A stretch of DNA of 64,000 nt from Guptibacillus hwajinpoensis (GCF_020171785.1 NZ_JAIVAE010000004.1:247288-311287); one strand, 5' to 3'. Positions 35,264 to 44,318 are shown, counted from the stretch's first letter. Notes: a model not told the origin generated them from the letters alone. Numbers and translations are program-made.

Positions 35264-36019
35264 ATGGACAACCTATTTTCACTTGATGGAAAAGTCGCTT
35301 TAATAACCGGAGCGAGTCGTGGTCTTGGTCAGGGGATGGCGGTGGGTCTAGCAAAAGCGGGAGCCACTATTATCGGTGTTGGTACGAAGTCTCTAGAGGA
35401 AACAAAAGCAAAGATTGACGCAATTGGGGGCACATTTTATGAAGTGATTACGGATTTATCACAGCCTAATGCTGCAATTGAATTAGCTGATGTCGCATTC
35501 CAAAAAGAAGAGCAAATTGATATTTTAGTTAACAATGCGGGTATTATTCATCGATCTGAAACCGTGAACTTTAGTGACGAAGATTGGTATTCAATTATAA
35601 ACGTAAATCAGCACGCGGTTTTCCAACTTAGTAGAGAAGTTGGTAAGCACATGCTAGAAGCGGGGACCGGAAAAATCATTAACATTGCATCAATGCTCTC
35701 ATTTCAAGGTGGTTTAAATGTTCCAGCATATACAGCAAGTAAACATGCGGTTGCGGGATTGACGAAAGCACTTGCTAATGAATGGTCCAGTAAAGGGATA
35801 AATGTAAACGCTATCGCTCCAGGGTATATGGCAACAGATAACACGGCCCCTCTTCGAAATGATGAAAACCGTAGTGCTTATATTACGTCGAGAATTCCTC
35901 AAGGAAGATGGGGGACACCAGAAGATTTAGCTGGAGCAGCAATATATTTAGCCTCAGAAGCATCGAATTACGTAAATGGTCATATTCTTTGCGTTGATGG
36001 CGGCTGGATGAGTTCATAA
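35264..36019 (+). CDS. kduD: 2-dehydro-3-deoxy-D-gluconate 5-dehydrogenase (KduD)
   Basis: This 251-residue short-chain dehydrogenase interconverts 2,5-diketo-3-deoxygluconate and KDG, a step in unsaturated uronate catabolism. MDNLFSLDGKVALITGASRG holds the nucleotide-binding TGASRGLG (15-22). NNAG is at 90-93 and the catalytic residues are S143, Y156 and K160 in PAYTASKHAV. The C-terminal PQGRWGTPEDLAG and VNGHILCVDGGW are common to KduD. The start at 35264 has GGGAGGGAGG upstream. The frame from 35189 would translate the promoter and operator and is rejected. It is the first gene of the kdu/kdg operon. Confidence 0.93.
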   Translation: MDNLFSLDGKVALITGASRGLGQGMAVGLAKAGATIIGVGTKSLEETKAKIDAIGGTFYEVITDLSQPNAAIELADVAFQKEEQIDILVNNAGIIHRSETVNFSDEDWYSIINVNQHAVFQLSREVGKHMLEAGTGKIINIASMLSFQGGLNVPAYTASKHAVAGLTKALANEWSSKGINVNAIAPGYMATDNTAPLRNDENRSAYITSRIPQGRWGTPEDLAGAAIYLASEASNYVNGHILCVDGGWMSS

Positions 36020-36046
36020 TTTATTGAAAAGGAGTTTGTTTATCAA

Positions 36047-36880
36047 ATGGAAATTAGACATGCAACGAACCCAACAGATGCAAAAGGATATGATGGTGAA
36101 CGATTAAGAGAGGAATTTCTGATTGAATCGTTATTTAAAGAAGGCGAAATTAATATGGTTTACTCTCACTATGATCGTGTCATTACTGGTGGAGCGATTC
36201 CAACGAATAAACCTTTGAAGTTAGAAGATCAAGAAACACTAAAAACGAATTATTTTCTTGAAAGACGAGAGGTAGGCATTATTAATATTGAAGATACTGT
36301 TGGCAAAGTTACAGTGGATGGTGAAGTGTACGAACTGAATAAGCGGGACTGCTTGTATGTTGGAATGGGGAACCAGGAAGTGCTTCTTGAAAGTACTCAG
36401 ACAAATAAACCTGCTCGTTTTTATCTCGCATCTGCTACCGCCCATAAGCAGTATCCAACGAAGAAACTCCCAATTGAGGAAGCGACGCCAACGCATCTCG
36501 GTGATAACGCTGAATCAAACAAACGTACCATCTACAAGTACATTCACGCCGAAGGTATTCAAAGCTGTCAATTAATGATGGGAATGACGTTACTAGCACC
36601 TAATAACATGTGGAATACCATGCCACCTCATCTTCACGATCGTCGAATGGAAGCGTATTTGTATTTTGATATGGATGAGGACTCACGAGTATTTCATTTT
36701 ATGGGACAACCAAATGATACACGACATATGATTGTTCAAAACGAACAGGTAGTCCTTTCACCTCCATGGTCTATTCACTCAGGAGTTGGAACAAACAACT
36801 ATACGTTTATTTGGGTAATGGCCGGCGAAAATTATACTTTTACTGATATGGACAAAGTGGAAATGGATGAACTAAAATAA
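36047..36880 (+). CDS. kduI: 5-dehydro-4-deoxy-D-glucuronate isomerase (KduI)
   Basis: This 277-residue cupin isomerase acts on 4-deoxy-5-keto-uronate, the spontaneous product of unsaturated uronic acids. The start EIRHATNPTDAKGYDGERLR, YSHYDRVITGGAIPT, FLERREVGIINI and the zinc-site motif MPPHLHDRRMEAYLYFDM (with the following ENYT end) are diagnostic. GGAG at about 12 bp before the ATG is slightly distant. It lies between kduD and kdgK. It implies that unsaturated uronates (lyase or GH88/GH105 products) are a real substrate in this cell. Confidence 0.97.
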   Translation: MEIRHATNPTDAKGYDGERLREEFLIESLFKEGEINMVYSHYDRVITGGAIPTNKPLKLEDQETLKTNYFLERREVGIINIEDTVGKVTVDGEVYELNKRDCLYVGMGNQEVLLESTQTNKPARFYLASATAHKQYPTKKLPIEEATPTHLGDNAESNKRTIYKYIHAEGIQSCQLMMGMTLLAPNNMWNTMPPHLHDRRMEAYLYFDMDEDSRVFHFMGQPNDTRHMIVQNEQVVLSPPWSIHSGVGTNNYTFIWVMAGENYTFTDMDKVEMDELK

Positions 36881-36913
36881 CGTATTAATGAAAAGGCGAG
36901 AGTAGGTGGCCAG

Positions 36914-37867
36914 ATGGACGTAGTGACAATCGGAGAATCGATGGTTTTGTTCACCCCTCAATCCTCTCCCAGAATGCGATATGCAGAGACCTATACACGG
37001 AAGTTTGGGGGAGCTGAAACAAACGTTGCCATCGGCCTTGCAAGACTAGGGCATGAAGTCGGTTGGATTAGTAAGGTCGGAAATGATGAGTTTGGAAAAG
37101 CTCTTCTTTCTTTCGTAAGAGGCGAAGCGATCGATGTTCGTCAGGTGAAAATAGATGCTTCTGCACCAACGGGAATTTACTTTAAAGAGATTCGGAATAG
37201 TGAAGATGTAAGAGTTGAATATTATCGAAAAGGTTCAGCAGCAAGTAAATTAGAACCAAGTGATTTGAACGAAAGTTACTTGTCGCAAGCAACTTACCTT
37301 CATATTAGTGGGATTACACCTGCCTTGAGTAATAGCTGTTATGAAATGATTAATAAGGCAATTACTCTTGCAAAAAAACACGATGTGACAGTAGTCTTTG
37401 ATCCTAATCTTAGACGCAAACTTTGGGGAGAAGAGCGTGCTAGAGAAGTCCTTTTAGACATAGCCTCTAAATCAGATATTATTTTGCCCGGAGTAGAAGA
37501 AGGAACGTTTCTGTTTGGTGAAGAAAACCCTAATAAGCTAGGTAACTTATTTCTTAATCTTGGTGCAAAAACAGTGATTCTCAAAGCTGGTGCAGAGGGA
37601 GCCTATTATTTCTCTCGTTATGAAAGTGGTTTTGTACCAGCATTCCCCATCGCTTCAGTTGTAGATCCGGTAGGGGCGGGAGATGGATTTGCGGCAGGAT
37701 TTATTTCAGGACTTCTTCAACACCGTTCTTTAAAGCAAGCGGTAGAAAAAGGAAACGCGGTTGGAGCTCTTGTGACTCAGGTTGAAGGTGATTTCGAAGG
37801 TCTTCCTGATGAAGATGAAGTTCAGGATTTTATCAATAATAAAGAACGAGTGGATATTATTCGATAA
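36914..37867 (+). CDS. kdgK: 2-dehydro-3-deoxygluconokinase (KdgK)
   Basis: This PfkB-family kinase of 317 residues phosphorylates KDG to KDPG. The start MDVVTIGESMVLFTPQ, the first signature FGGAETNVAIGLARLGHEVG and the second signature DPVGAGDGFAAGFISGLL, which holds the catalytic aspartate, are visible. DPNLRRKLW is a typical sugar-contact loop of this group. It follows kduI by about 33 bp and precedes kdgA by 23 bp. Other PfkB members have the same motifs; the neighbours give the specificity. Confidence 0.94.
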   Translation: MDVVTIGESMVLFTPQSSPRMRYAETYTRKFGGAETNVAIGLARLGHEVGWISKVGNDEFGKALLSFVRGEAIDVRQVKIDASAPTGIYFKEIRNSEDVRVEYYRKGSAASKLEPSDLNESYLSQATYLHISGITPALSNSCYEMINKAITLAKKHDVTVVFDPNLRRKLWGEERAREVLLDIASKSDIILPGVEEGTFLFGEENPNKLGNLFLNLGAKTVILKAGAEGAYYFSRYESGFVPAFPIASVVDPVGAGDGFAAGFISGLLQHRSLKQAVEKGNAVGALVTQVEGDFEGLPDEDEVQDFINNKERVDIIR

Positions 37868-37890
37868 TTAGTTGACTAAAGGAGAGACGA

Positions 37891-38553
37891 ATGGATTTTT
37901 TAAAGGAGATAAAAGATACAGGAGTAGTGGCTGTCATTAGAGGAGCGACACCAGAAACGATTATACCCATCGCACAGTCCCTCTATAAGGGTGGAATCAA
38001 GGCAATTGAAATCACGGTTGAAACCCCTCAAGTACTTACGATGATCGAAAAAACCTCCCTTGAAATGGGAGAGGAAGTTATTGTAGGAGCTGGAACCGTT
38101 CTAGATTCAGAAACTGCTAGAGCAGCAATTATGGCAGGAGCTAGATTCATATTCTCTCCAACTGTAAATAGAGATACAATCAAAGTCGCAAAGCGGTATG
38201 GGATCATCAGTGTTCCTGGAGCTATGACCCCTACAGAAATATTGAAAGGCTATGAATACGGAGCTGATATGATAAAGGTTTTTCCAGGTGGCACACTTGG
38301 ACCTAATTATTTAAAAAATATTAAAGGACCGCTCGCTCATATCCCGTTAGTAGCTACTGGTGGAATTGACCTATCAAATGTTTCGTCGTTTATTAAGGCA
38401 GGAGCTACAGCAGTTGGAGTAGGAAGCCCTCTCGTAAAACCAGAAAAATTGGTGAATGTGAGAGCGTTTCAAGAATTAGAAGAACGAGCGCGAGAATTTG
38501 TACATGAAGTAGCAAGGGCAAGAAATCATTATGCGATTTCGCCAAATGGGTAA
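37891..38553 (+). CDS. kdgA: KDPG/KHG aldolase (KdgA)
   Basis: This 220-residue class I aldolase cleaves KDPG to pyruvate and glyceraldehyde 3-phosphate. E44 in EITVET is the general acid/base residue, and K129 in ADMIKVFPGG is the Schiff-base lysine. VGAGTVLD, FIFSPTVNRD and VATGGIDLSN are other family strands. AAAGGAG precedes the ATG. It is the last gene of the kdu/kdg operon, and its stop codon lies inside a GGTAAGCGCTTACC operator (38549-38562). Confidence 0.96.
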   Translation: MDFLKEIKDTGVVAVIRGATPETIIPIAQSLYKGGIKAIEITVETPQVLTMIEKTSLEMGEEVIVGAGTVLDSETARAAIMAGARFIFSPTVNRDTIKVAKRYGIISVPGAMTPTEILKGYEYGADMIKVFPGGTLGPNYLKNIKGPLAHIPLVATGGIDLSNVSSFIKAGATAVGVGSPLVKPEKLVNVRAFQELEERAREFVHEVARARNHYAISPNG

Positions 38554-38562
38554 GCGCTTACC
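38549..38562. promoter_or_regulatory. Palindromic operator GGTAAGCGCTTACC at the kdgA stop
   Basis: A perfect 14-bp palindrome identical to that at 25772. It includes the TAA stop of kdgA. With the site at 38685 it defines the upstream region of the sugar ABC operon. Confidence 0.6.
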
Positions 38563-38677
38563 TGAAACTTCGATTTAAAATCCAACTTATTTTCACATAT
38601 CTCATTACCATTTATAATTATTTTATAGGTAAAATGGTGATACCCAAGGGTTAGTTAATGGATATTTAGATAGTTCC

Positions 38678-38739
38678 CCCCTTAAAGTAAGCGCTTACTT
38701 TAAGGGGCGTATAAATAAATGTTTTTTATGATATATAAT
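38678..38739 (+). promoter_or_regulatory. 30-bp perfect palindrome and promoter of the first sugar ABC operon
   Basis: Bases 38678-38707 form a 30-bp perfect inverted repeat centred on AAGCGCTT (left arm CCCCTTAAAGTAAGC). The centre is a variant of the GGTAAGCGCTTACC operator with AA/TT outer bases. A -10 box TATAAT lies at 38734-38739; the -35 is weak. The palindrome might be an extended operator, a terminator for kdgA, or both. CCCCCCTTAAA at 38676-38686 also recurs at 45590 and 50905. Confidence 0.55.
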
Positions 38740-38797
38740 CTTCTTCATGGTGAGTGATAAAATAACGGAATATTCTAATTTAAAAGGGGAGAACAAA

Positions 38798-40036
38798 TTG
38801 AAAATACTTGTGAGGTTTGTTACGGCTATTTTACTGGTTGTTACAATGGCGGCGTGTTCTTCAAACAGTTCAGGTAGTGCAGATGAAAAACTTCAATTCT
38901 ATGTATCGGGGGATACGATTGAAGGCTCTGCTCTAACAAAGATGTCTGAGAAATATACAGAAGAAACAGGTGTTGAAATAGAAGTAGTCGATGTACCTTA
39001 TAGTGATATTTTCACTAGGATTAATAACATGGTTCAGTCAGATCAACCACCAGCGCTTGCTAGAGTAACAGGGATGCAGCCAACCTGGCGTGATAGTTTA
39101 ATGGATCTTTCAGAAATAGCAAAAGAAAATAACGTAAATGATCAGTACATTATCCAGTTAGAAGATGAAGCAAAAGCACTTCCGCTTGATTTAACTGCTG
39201 TTGGTCTTTTTATTAACAAAGATTTATTTGACGAAGCTGGTGTTTCATATCCTACAAGCGAAGAGGATATCTGGACATGGGATGAATTTGTTAAGGCATT
39301 GGAAACTGTGAAAGAAAAGACCGATGCAAGATATGGACTAGTTATGGATCAGTCCGAGCACCGGTTATCGACAATGCTTTTCCAATTCGGAAGCAAAGGT
39401 TTCTATGAAGAAGATGGAGCCTATACAACTAATGAAGAGACAAAAGAAGGACTAGAATACTTTGTGGATTTGAATGATGATTCGATTATGCCAAAGTCTG
39501 TATGGACAGCTGGGGAAGATCCTGCTTCTATGTTTAAAAGTGGTCAAGTAGCAGCCTATATGTCTGGAGTTTGGCAGGTAACAGATTTCGCCAACAACAT
39601 TAAAGATTTCGAATGGGCATCAGTTTATATGCCATACGAAGAGGTTCGCTCAACAAATCTTGGTGGAAACTACATTGTAGGTTTTGAAGGATCCGGTCAG
39701 GAAGAAGAAACACGGGAATTTATTAGCTGGTTATATGAGAAGGACAACTATGAGCAGCTTGCTAAACTTGGTGGTTATTTACCTGTTGTAGAAGATGCCG
39801 AAGTAGAATACGAACTACGTAACGATTCGTATGAAGTGTATCAAAATGAAATTGAATCGTCTGATCCCATTGCATCAAAATTGAAATCAGAGCAAATTCT
39901 GCTTCAACTTACTTCGGATCGAACCGCTACTAATGTCATTAAGGATAATGTCGTACAAATGCTTAACGGTGAGCAAACAATAGACGAAGCAATCGAAGAA
40001 ATTGAAAAAACATATACGGAAACGTACGCTAAGTAA
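38798..40036 (+). CDS. Sugar ABC transporter substrate-binding lipoprotein
   Basis: This 412-residue lipoprotein belongs to the MalE/UgpB (SBP_bac_1) group. The signal peptide ends in the lipobox TMAAC with the modified cysteine at residue 20, followed by a serine/asparagine linker. The mature domain begins EKLQFYVSGDTIEGSALTKM and has DEAGVSYPTSEEDIWTWDEF, the segment typical of sugar receptors. I start at TTG 38798, with AAAGGGGAG upstream; an upstream ATG at 38747 would put 17 polar residues before the signal. It is followed by the 834-residue protein and two permease genes, making an oligosaccharide importer. No ATPase gene is present. Confidence 0.9.
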   Translation: MKILVRFVTAILLVVTMAACSSNSSGSADEKLQFYVSGDTIEGSALTKMSEKYTEETGVEIEVVDVPYSDIFTRINNMVQSDQPPALARVTGMQPTWRDSLMDLSEIAKENNVNDQYIIQLEDEAKALPLDLTAVGLFINKDLFDEAGVSYPTSEEDIWTWDEFVKALETVKEKTDARYGLVMDQSEHRLSTMLFQFGSKGFYEEDGAYTTNEETKEGLEYFVDLNDDSIMPKSVWTAGEDPASMFKSGQVAAYMSGVWQVTDFANNIKDFEWASVYMPYEEVRSTNLGGNYIVGFEGSGQEEETREFISWLYEKDNYEQLAKLGGYLPVVEDAEVEYELRNDSYEVYQNEIESSDPIASKLKSEQILLQLTSDRTATNVIKDNVVQMLNGEQTIDEAIEEIEKTYTETYAK

Positions 40037-40045
40037 TCTAAAGTG

Positions 40046-40070
40046 GGCGGCTGCCCCGTGGGGAGTCGCC
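40046..40070 (+). other. GC-rich stem-loop between binding-protein gene and the next gene
   Basis: GGCGGCTGCCCC, loop GT, GGGGAGTCGCC pair with one bulge. No T run follows. It likely protects the upstream mRNA or lowers read-through, as often found after binding-protein genes in sugar ABC operons. Confidence 0.55.
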
Positions 40071-40102
40071 AATAACTGTACCTGGAAAGGAAGGAACCTA
40101 GC

Positions 40103-42607
40103 ATGACACACCGCTTTTACTTCGATATCAAAACAGGCATGTCACTTAACCGCTGGTTACTTACAAACACCGTGATTGAACCGTTCAAGTCCAAGCCTGA
40201 AACATTTGATGAGCCAGTTAATTTAACAGAAGAATATGTCCAGGTTGAATATCCGGTAAGAAAGCAGTTTTTAAAACAGAGACGTGACCAAGTGGTGGAT
40301 CCTTCGTGTGAAAATTTTGATCGTATATACTTTCCATTTGAAAATCCAAGGGTTGAGTTTTCTTCTTTCATTGCGACTCCTCATACGATGCGTACCTACG
40401 CTAAAACCTTCATTAACTCCACACAAGACGGGGCATTTCCTTTTCAGCTGACAACTTGTGGAGGGGTAGAAATTTGGGTGAACAGTCAGGATCAGCTCAA
40501 ATACGAACCTTTTACAAGAAATCAGCCTTCTTCTACTGAAGTAGAGCTTTATCTTCAAAAGGGTGTGAATGAAATAACGGTTTGTTTTGAAGATTTAGCT
40601 GAACGTGATGTGAATTATTTTTATGAAATGACTTACAAAGGCCTCCAGCCGCTACAAGGATTTTTGCCTTTATCTGTACCTACTCAAGAAATAACCGAAG
40701 TAGAAAACATTCTGATGAACAGTTATTTTGAGAAAGACCTTTTTGTAGACGAAGACATTCGCTTACACTTTGGTCATGACGCAACAAAACAGGTTGACCG
40801 TTTGCACATAAGAACGAATCATAATCATTTGCTTAACCCTGTAGTAGGTCAAAAAACAAATGAACGTGGTAAAAAGCCTTCTGTCTTTTCAGTATCGCTC
40901 CATGAAGTTTCGGATGAAAATATAGTTACACTAGGTCATATCGACGAATTCGATGTTTCCGGGATTACGTATTTTGATATTGGAATTGAATTATCCAATG
41001 GGGTCATCATTTATCGTCAGCTTGTAGCCTCTCTTTATAATAAAAAACAATATGCTTTGGACGTAAGTGAGAACTTGACTATTCGAAAGAAAGAGGTTTT
41101 GAACTATTTTTCCTCTCTCTCTCTTGATGATATGAATATTGGTATGGCAAAGACTGTATTAAACGGCTATGTGAATGAAGAAGCAGATCATTTGATTCGA
41201 AGCGGGTTTCAAGTTATTGAAGACAAGGGCGATTGTGCCGATTTTCGCCTGGCGCCTTTGCTTGGCTTTACCATTCAATACAAACATCTTTTGTCAGAAA
41301 GGTTAAAACAAGATATACAATCATTGGCAACTGGTTTTCGCTATTGGATTGATGAGCCTGGTAACGATGTGATGTGGTATTTTAGTGAGAATCACGCATT
41401 CCTCTTTCATGTCTCGCAGTATTTTGCTGGTCATCTTTATTCTGAAGACACCTTTAGTGTCAGCGGACGGACAGGTAAAGAACAATATCGGATTGGAAAA
41501 GAACGTATTCTCGATTGGTTCGATATCTTTTTTGACTATGGATTCGCTGAGTGGAACTCAACGACATATCTGCCAATTGATTTAATTGGTTTTCTCAGTC
41601 TTTATGAAGCTGCACCTGATAAGGAAATTCGAGCACTTGCAAAAAAGGCCCTTGATTTAACATTTACAGTGATCGCTGCTAATCTTCATGGCAAAACAAT
41701 GTCCACGACATATGGGCGAGTCTATGAACATGATTTAAAAGCAATGGAACTTGGAGAAGTGACGAACCTTGCCTTTATTGCCTGGAAGGAAGGGTACTTA
41801 AATAATACGCTTCGCTCAACAGTGCTTTTCTGTTTGTCAGGTTATGAACCACCTGAACTGAATCAATTGATTACGATCCCAGATGATAAAGGATTACGTG
41901 TAGAGTACAAGCAGGGGAAAAAGGAAGTTTACACCTATTTATACAAAACGAAAGATTATGCAATGGGTTCTGCTATTCATTTTGATCCATATCTAAAGGG
42001 ACATCAGCAGCATGTCATGAATGTATCGCTTGATGATGAGAATACACAATTCTGGATCAATCATCCAGGTGAACATGTGTATAGCGGCGAGAATAGGCCG
42101 AGTTTCTGGGCTGGAAATGGTATTTGTCCGAATATAAGACAATATGAGAATGTGATGATGATTGAATACCTTTTGAAAGAGCCGTTTATTCCGTTTATCC
42201 ATGCTTACGTACCGTTTTGGAAGTTAGATGAAATAGAAGAAGAAGGTAATTGGTTTTTCATGAGAAGAGGGACAAGTTATGTGGCGATCTATTTTGACCA
42301 GGGGTTTCAAAGAATAAAGGAACAAGCCATTGCTTATCGTGAAGTAAGAGCATACGGAAACCAGCATCATGTCATCGTCAAATGTTCCTCAGCAAAAGAA
42401 GTTGGTTCTTTTCAATTGTTTAAGCGTCAAATGCTTGAATCTCATGTGAGAATTGGTGCAACTGAGTGGAGTTATAAAGACATCCAGCATGGAGAAATGA
42501 CTATGGCGCTTGATAATGAACTCTATGTTAACAACGAACGTGTGAAGTACAGTGCGGGTTACGAAATCAAATCAAATGTCCTTGATCGTAGCTTGGCGGA
42601 GGGATGA
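40103..42607 (+). CDS. Unrecognised 834-residue protein, possible intracellular polysaccharide lyase-like enzyme
   Basis: I do not recognise a named family with certainty. There is no signal peptide or membrane helix. Residues 1 to about 330 look beta-rich (jelly-roll or Ig-like, with LTTCGGVEIWVNSQDQ). Residues about 335-610 look helical like an alpha/alpha toroid, and the rest is again beta-rich. Conserved-looking polar clusters are SENH (428-431) in MWYFSENHAFLFH, AEWNSTTY (482-489) and TTYGRVYEHD (535-544). Asn/His/Tyr/Arg sets in a toroid are the catalytic pattern of several lyase families. It sits between the binding protein and permease genes, overlapping the permease by 4 bp. The KduI/KduD route and a GH105 neighbour need a lyase, which this could be. 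An alternative is a non-catalytic or hydrolase role. Confidence 0.6.
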   Translation: MTHRFYFDIKTGMSLNRWLLTNTVIEPFKSKPETFDEPVNLTEEYVQVEYPVRKQFLKQRRDQVVDPSCENFDRIYFPFENPRVEFSSFIATPHTMRTYAKTFINSTQDGAFPFQLTTCGGVEIWVNSQDQLKYEPFTRNQPSSTEVELYLQKGVNEITVCFEDLAERDVNYFYEMTYKGLQPLQGFLPLSVPTQEITEVENILMNSYFEKDLFVDEDIRLHFGHDATKQVDRLHIRTNHNHLLNPVVGQKTNERGKKPSVFSVSLHEVSDENIVTLGHIDEFDVSGITYFDIGIELSNGVIIYRQLVASLYNKKQYALDVSENLTIRKKEVLNYFSSLSLDDMNIGMAKTVLNGYVNEEADHLIRSGFQVIEDKGDCADFRLAPLLGFTIQYKHLLSERLKQDIQSLATGFRYWIDEPGNDVMWYFSENHAFLFHVSQYFAGHLYSEDTFSVSGRTGKEQYRIGKERILDWFDIFFDYGFAEWNSTTYLPIDLIGFLSLYEAAPDKEIRALAKKALDLTFTVIAANLHGKTMSTTYGRVYEHDLKAMELGEVTNLAFIAWKEGYLNNTLRSTVLFCLSGYEPPELNQLITIPDDKGLRVEYKQGKKEVYTYLYKTKDYAMGSAIHFDPYLKGHQQHVMNVSLDDENTQFWINHPGEHVYSGENRPSFWAGNGICPNIRQYENVMMIEYLLKEPFIPFIHAYVPFWKLDEIEEEGNWFFMRRGTSYVAIYFDQGFQRIKEQAIAYREVRAYGNQHHVIVKCSSAKEVGSFQLFKRQMLESHVRIGATEWSYKDIQHGEMTMALDNELYVNNERVKYSAGYEIKSNVLDRSLAEG

Positions 42608-43488
42608 TGGCTATGAATGGGAGAATCAAAGACCGAAAAAAAGGATGGGCCTTTCTATTTATCTTAGCTAATGTGGTACTATTTCTATTGTTTTTTGCTT
42701 GGCCTGGTGTTCTGGGAATTTATTATTCTTTTACAGATTACACTGGAGTGGAAGCGAACTTCATTGGCTTTCAGAATTACATTGAATTATTTCAAGATTC
42801 AAGCTTCTATAAAGCCATGTCGCGTACCTTCCTTTATACGGCTCTAGGGGTTCCAATGATCTATATTGCTTCACTTGGAATCTCTGTCCTTCTTGTGAGC
42901 AACTATACAAAAGGAAAAGCCGTAACCAAGACAATTTTCTTCCTTCCATGGCTTATTTCCCCCATTGTCACAGGGGTCATCTGGAGATGGATGTTTGGTG
43001 AAAGTTTCGGATTTATTAACTATTTAATTAGTATCATTGGTGGTGACCCAATACCGTGGTCTTCTAATGGTGATCTTGCCTTCATGGTTGTTCTATTCGC
43101 GACAACGTGGGCGAATACGGCATTTAATATGCTGATTTTCATTGCAGCTCTTATTAATATTCCAAAATCTTATTATGAGGCAGCAGAGTTAGATGGCGCT
43201 AATGGGTGGCATAAATTTTGGTACATTACGCTTCCTTCTATTAGAGGGACATCGTTTATGGTAATCTTGCTAGCCGTTTTCCATCTTATGAAAGAGTTCC
43301 CACTTGTTCAAGCACTAACGAATGGGGGCCCTGGTACAGATAACACGTTTATTGTTCAGTATATCTACCAAACCGGATTTGACCAGATGAGAGTCGGATA
43401 TGCAAGTGCCGTATCGATGATTTTATTTATCATTCTATTAATCTTCGCTCTTATACAGCTCCGCTTTGAGAAACGAGGTAGAATCTAA
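42604..43488 (+). CDS. Sugar ABC transporter permease (MalF/UgpA type)
   Basis: This 294-residue inner-membrane permease has six predicted helices and the EAA loop YYEAAELDGANGWHKFWYIT (about residues 195-214), which contacts the ATPase. The start AFLFILANVVLFLLFFAWPGVLGIYYSFTDY, reading into a membrane helix, is typical of the UgpA/MsmF group. It overlaps the 834-residue protein by 4 bp (ATGA) and shares TAATG with the second permease, so the two are translationally coupled. Confidence 0.93.
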   Translation: MMAMNGRIKDRKKGWAFLFILANVVLFLLFFAWPGVLGIYYSFTDYTGVEANFIGFQNYIELFQDSSFYKAMSRTFLYTALGVPMIYIASLGISVLLVSNYTKGKAVTKTIFFLPWLISPIVTGVIWRWMFGESFGFINYLISIIGGDPIPWSSNGDLAFMVVLFATTWANTAFNMLIFIAALINIPKSYYEAAELDGANGWHKFWYITLPSIRGTSFMVILLAVFHLMKEFPLVQALTNGGPGTDNTFIVQYIYQTGFDQMRVGYASAVSMILFIILLIFALIQLRFEKRGRI

Positions 43489-44318
43489 TGAATAAATTAA
43501 ATGATCGAGTATCTACAGGATTGTTAACAACGGCTATGTACGTGCTTGCTTTAATGTATCTTTTTCCAATTGCATGGCTATTATTAAGTTCAATTAAACC
43601 TGGGAGTGAACTTTTCTCCTATCCACTTAGTATTTTTCCTGATACACCCACACTTGAGAACTATGGTTATGCTTGGTCAACGATGGAATTTATTAAGTAC
43701 TTTATCAATACCCTGATTGTGACAGTAGTAACCACGGTTTTAACAATAATTGCAAGTGCGACGTGCGGATTTGCCCTAGCGAAATATAATTATAAATGGC
43801 TTAGCGTTTTCTTTATTTGTATTCTAGCGACAACGATGCTACCAACTGAAGTGATCATGAATCCAACGTTTATGGTTATCCAGTATTTGGGACTTTATGA
43901 TAGCTTAGCCGGATTAATTATACCTTCTATCAATACAGCAACAGGAATCTTTATGTTCCGCCAGTACTTTTTAACGGTTCCTGACGATTTGTTAGAGTCA
44001 GCTCGAATCGATGGCGCTGGAGAAGGTCGGATTTTCTTTAAGTTGATGATGCCTATTGCGAAACCCATTACAATTACGCTAGCGATTTTCTCATTTCAGT
44101 GGCGCTGGAATGATTATGTATGGCCGTTAATTGTTCTTAGTGATCCAAACAAGTACACCGTCCAAGTTGCGCTAAGAAGTATTGTTGGAGCAGATAATAT
44201 AAACTGGGTTCTTCTTCTATCAGCTTCGGTAATTTCCATTATTCCAATGATACTATTATTCATCGTTTTCCAAAGATACATTATGGATACAGGTGCTACT
44301 TCAGGAATGAAAGATTAA
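43488..44318 (+). CDS. Sugar ABC transporter permease (MalG/UgpE type)
   Basis: The second membrane subunit, 276 residues, has six helices and the EAA-type loop LLESARIDGAGEGRIFFKLM (about residues 165-184). YLFPIAWLLLSSIKPGSELF near the N-terminus and the late WRWNDYVWPLIVL are typical of MalG/UgpE proteins. It overlaps the first permease by one base and is followed after 28 bp by the GH88/GH105 gene. With the lipoprotein and a housekeeping ATPase it should import an oligosaccharide. Confidence 0.93.
   Translation: MNKLNDRVSTGLLTTAMYVLALMYLFPIAWLLLSSIKPGSELFSYPLSIFPDTPTLENYGYAWSTMEFIKYFINTLIVTVVTTVLTIIASATCGFALAKYNYKWLSVFFICILATTMLPTEVIMNPTFMVIQYLGLYDSLAGLIIPSINTATGIFMFRQYFLTVPDDLLESARIDGAGEGRIFFKLMMPIAKPITITLAIFSFQWRWNDYVWPLIVLSDPNKYTVQVALRSIVGADNINWVLLLSASVISIIPMILLFIVFQRYIMDTGATSGMKD

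Noticed and set aside
36191..36500. Minus-strand frame of 85 codons within kduI
   Set aside because: Antisense to a strongly conserved gene with no promoter or ribosome binding site.
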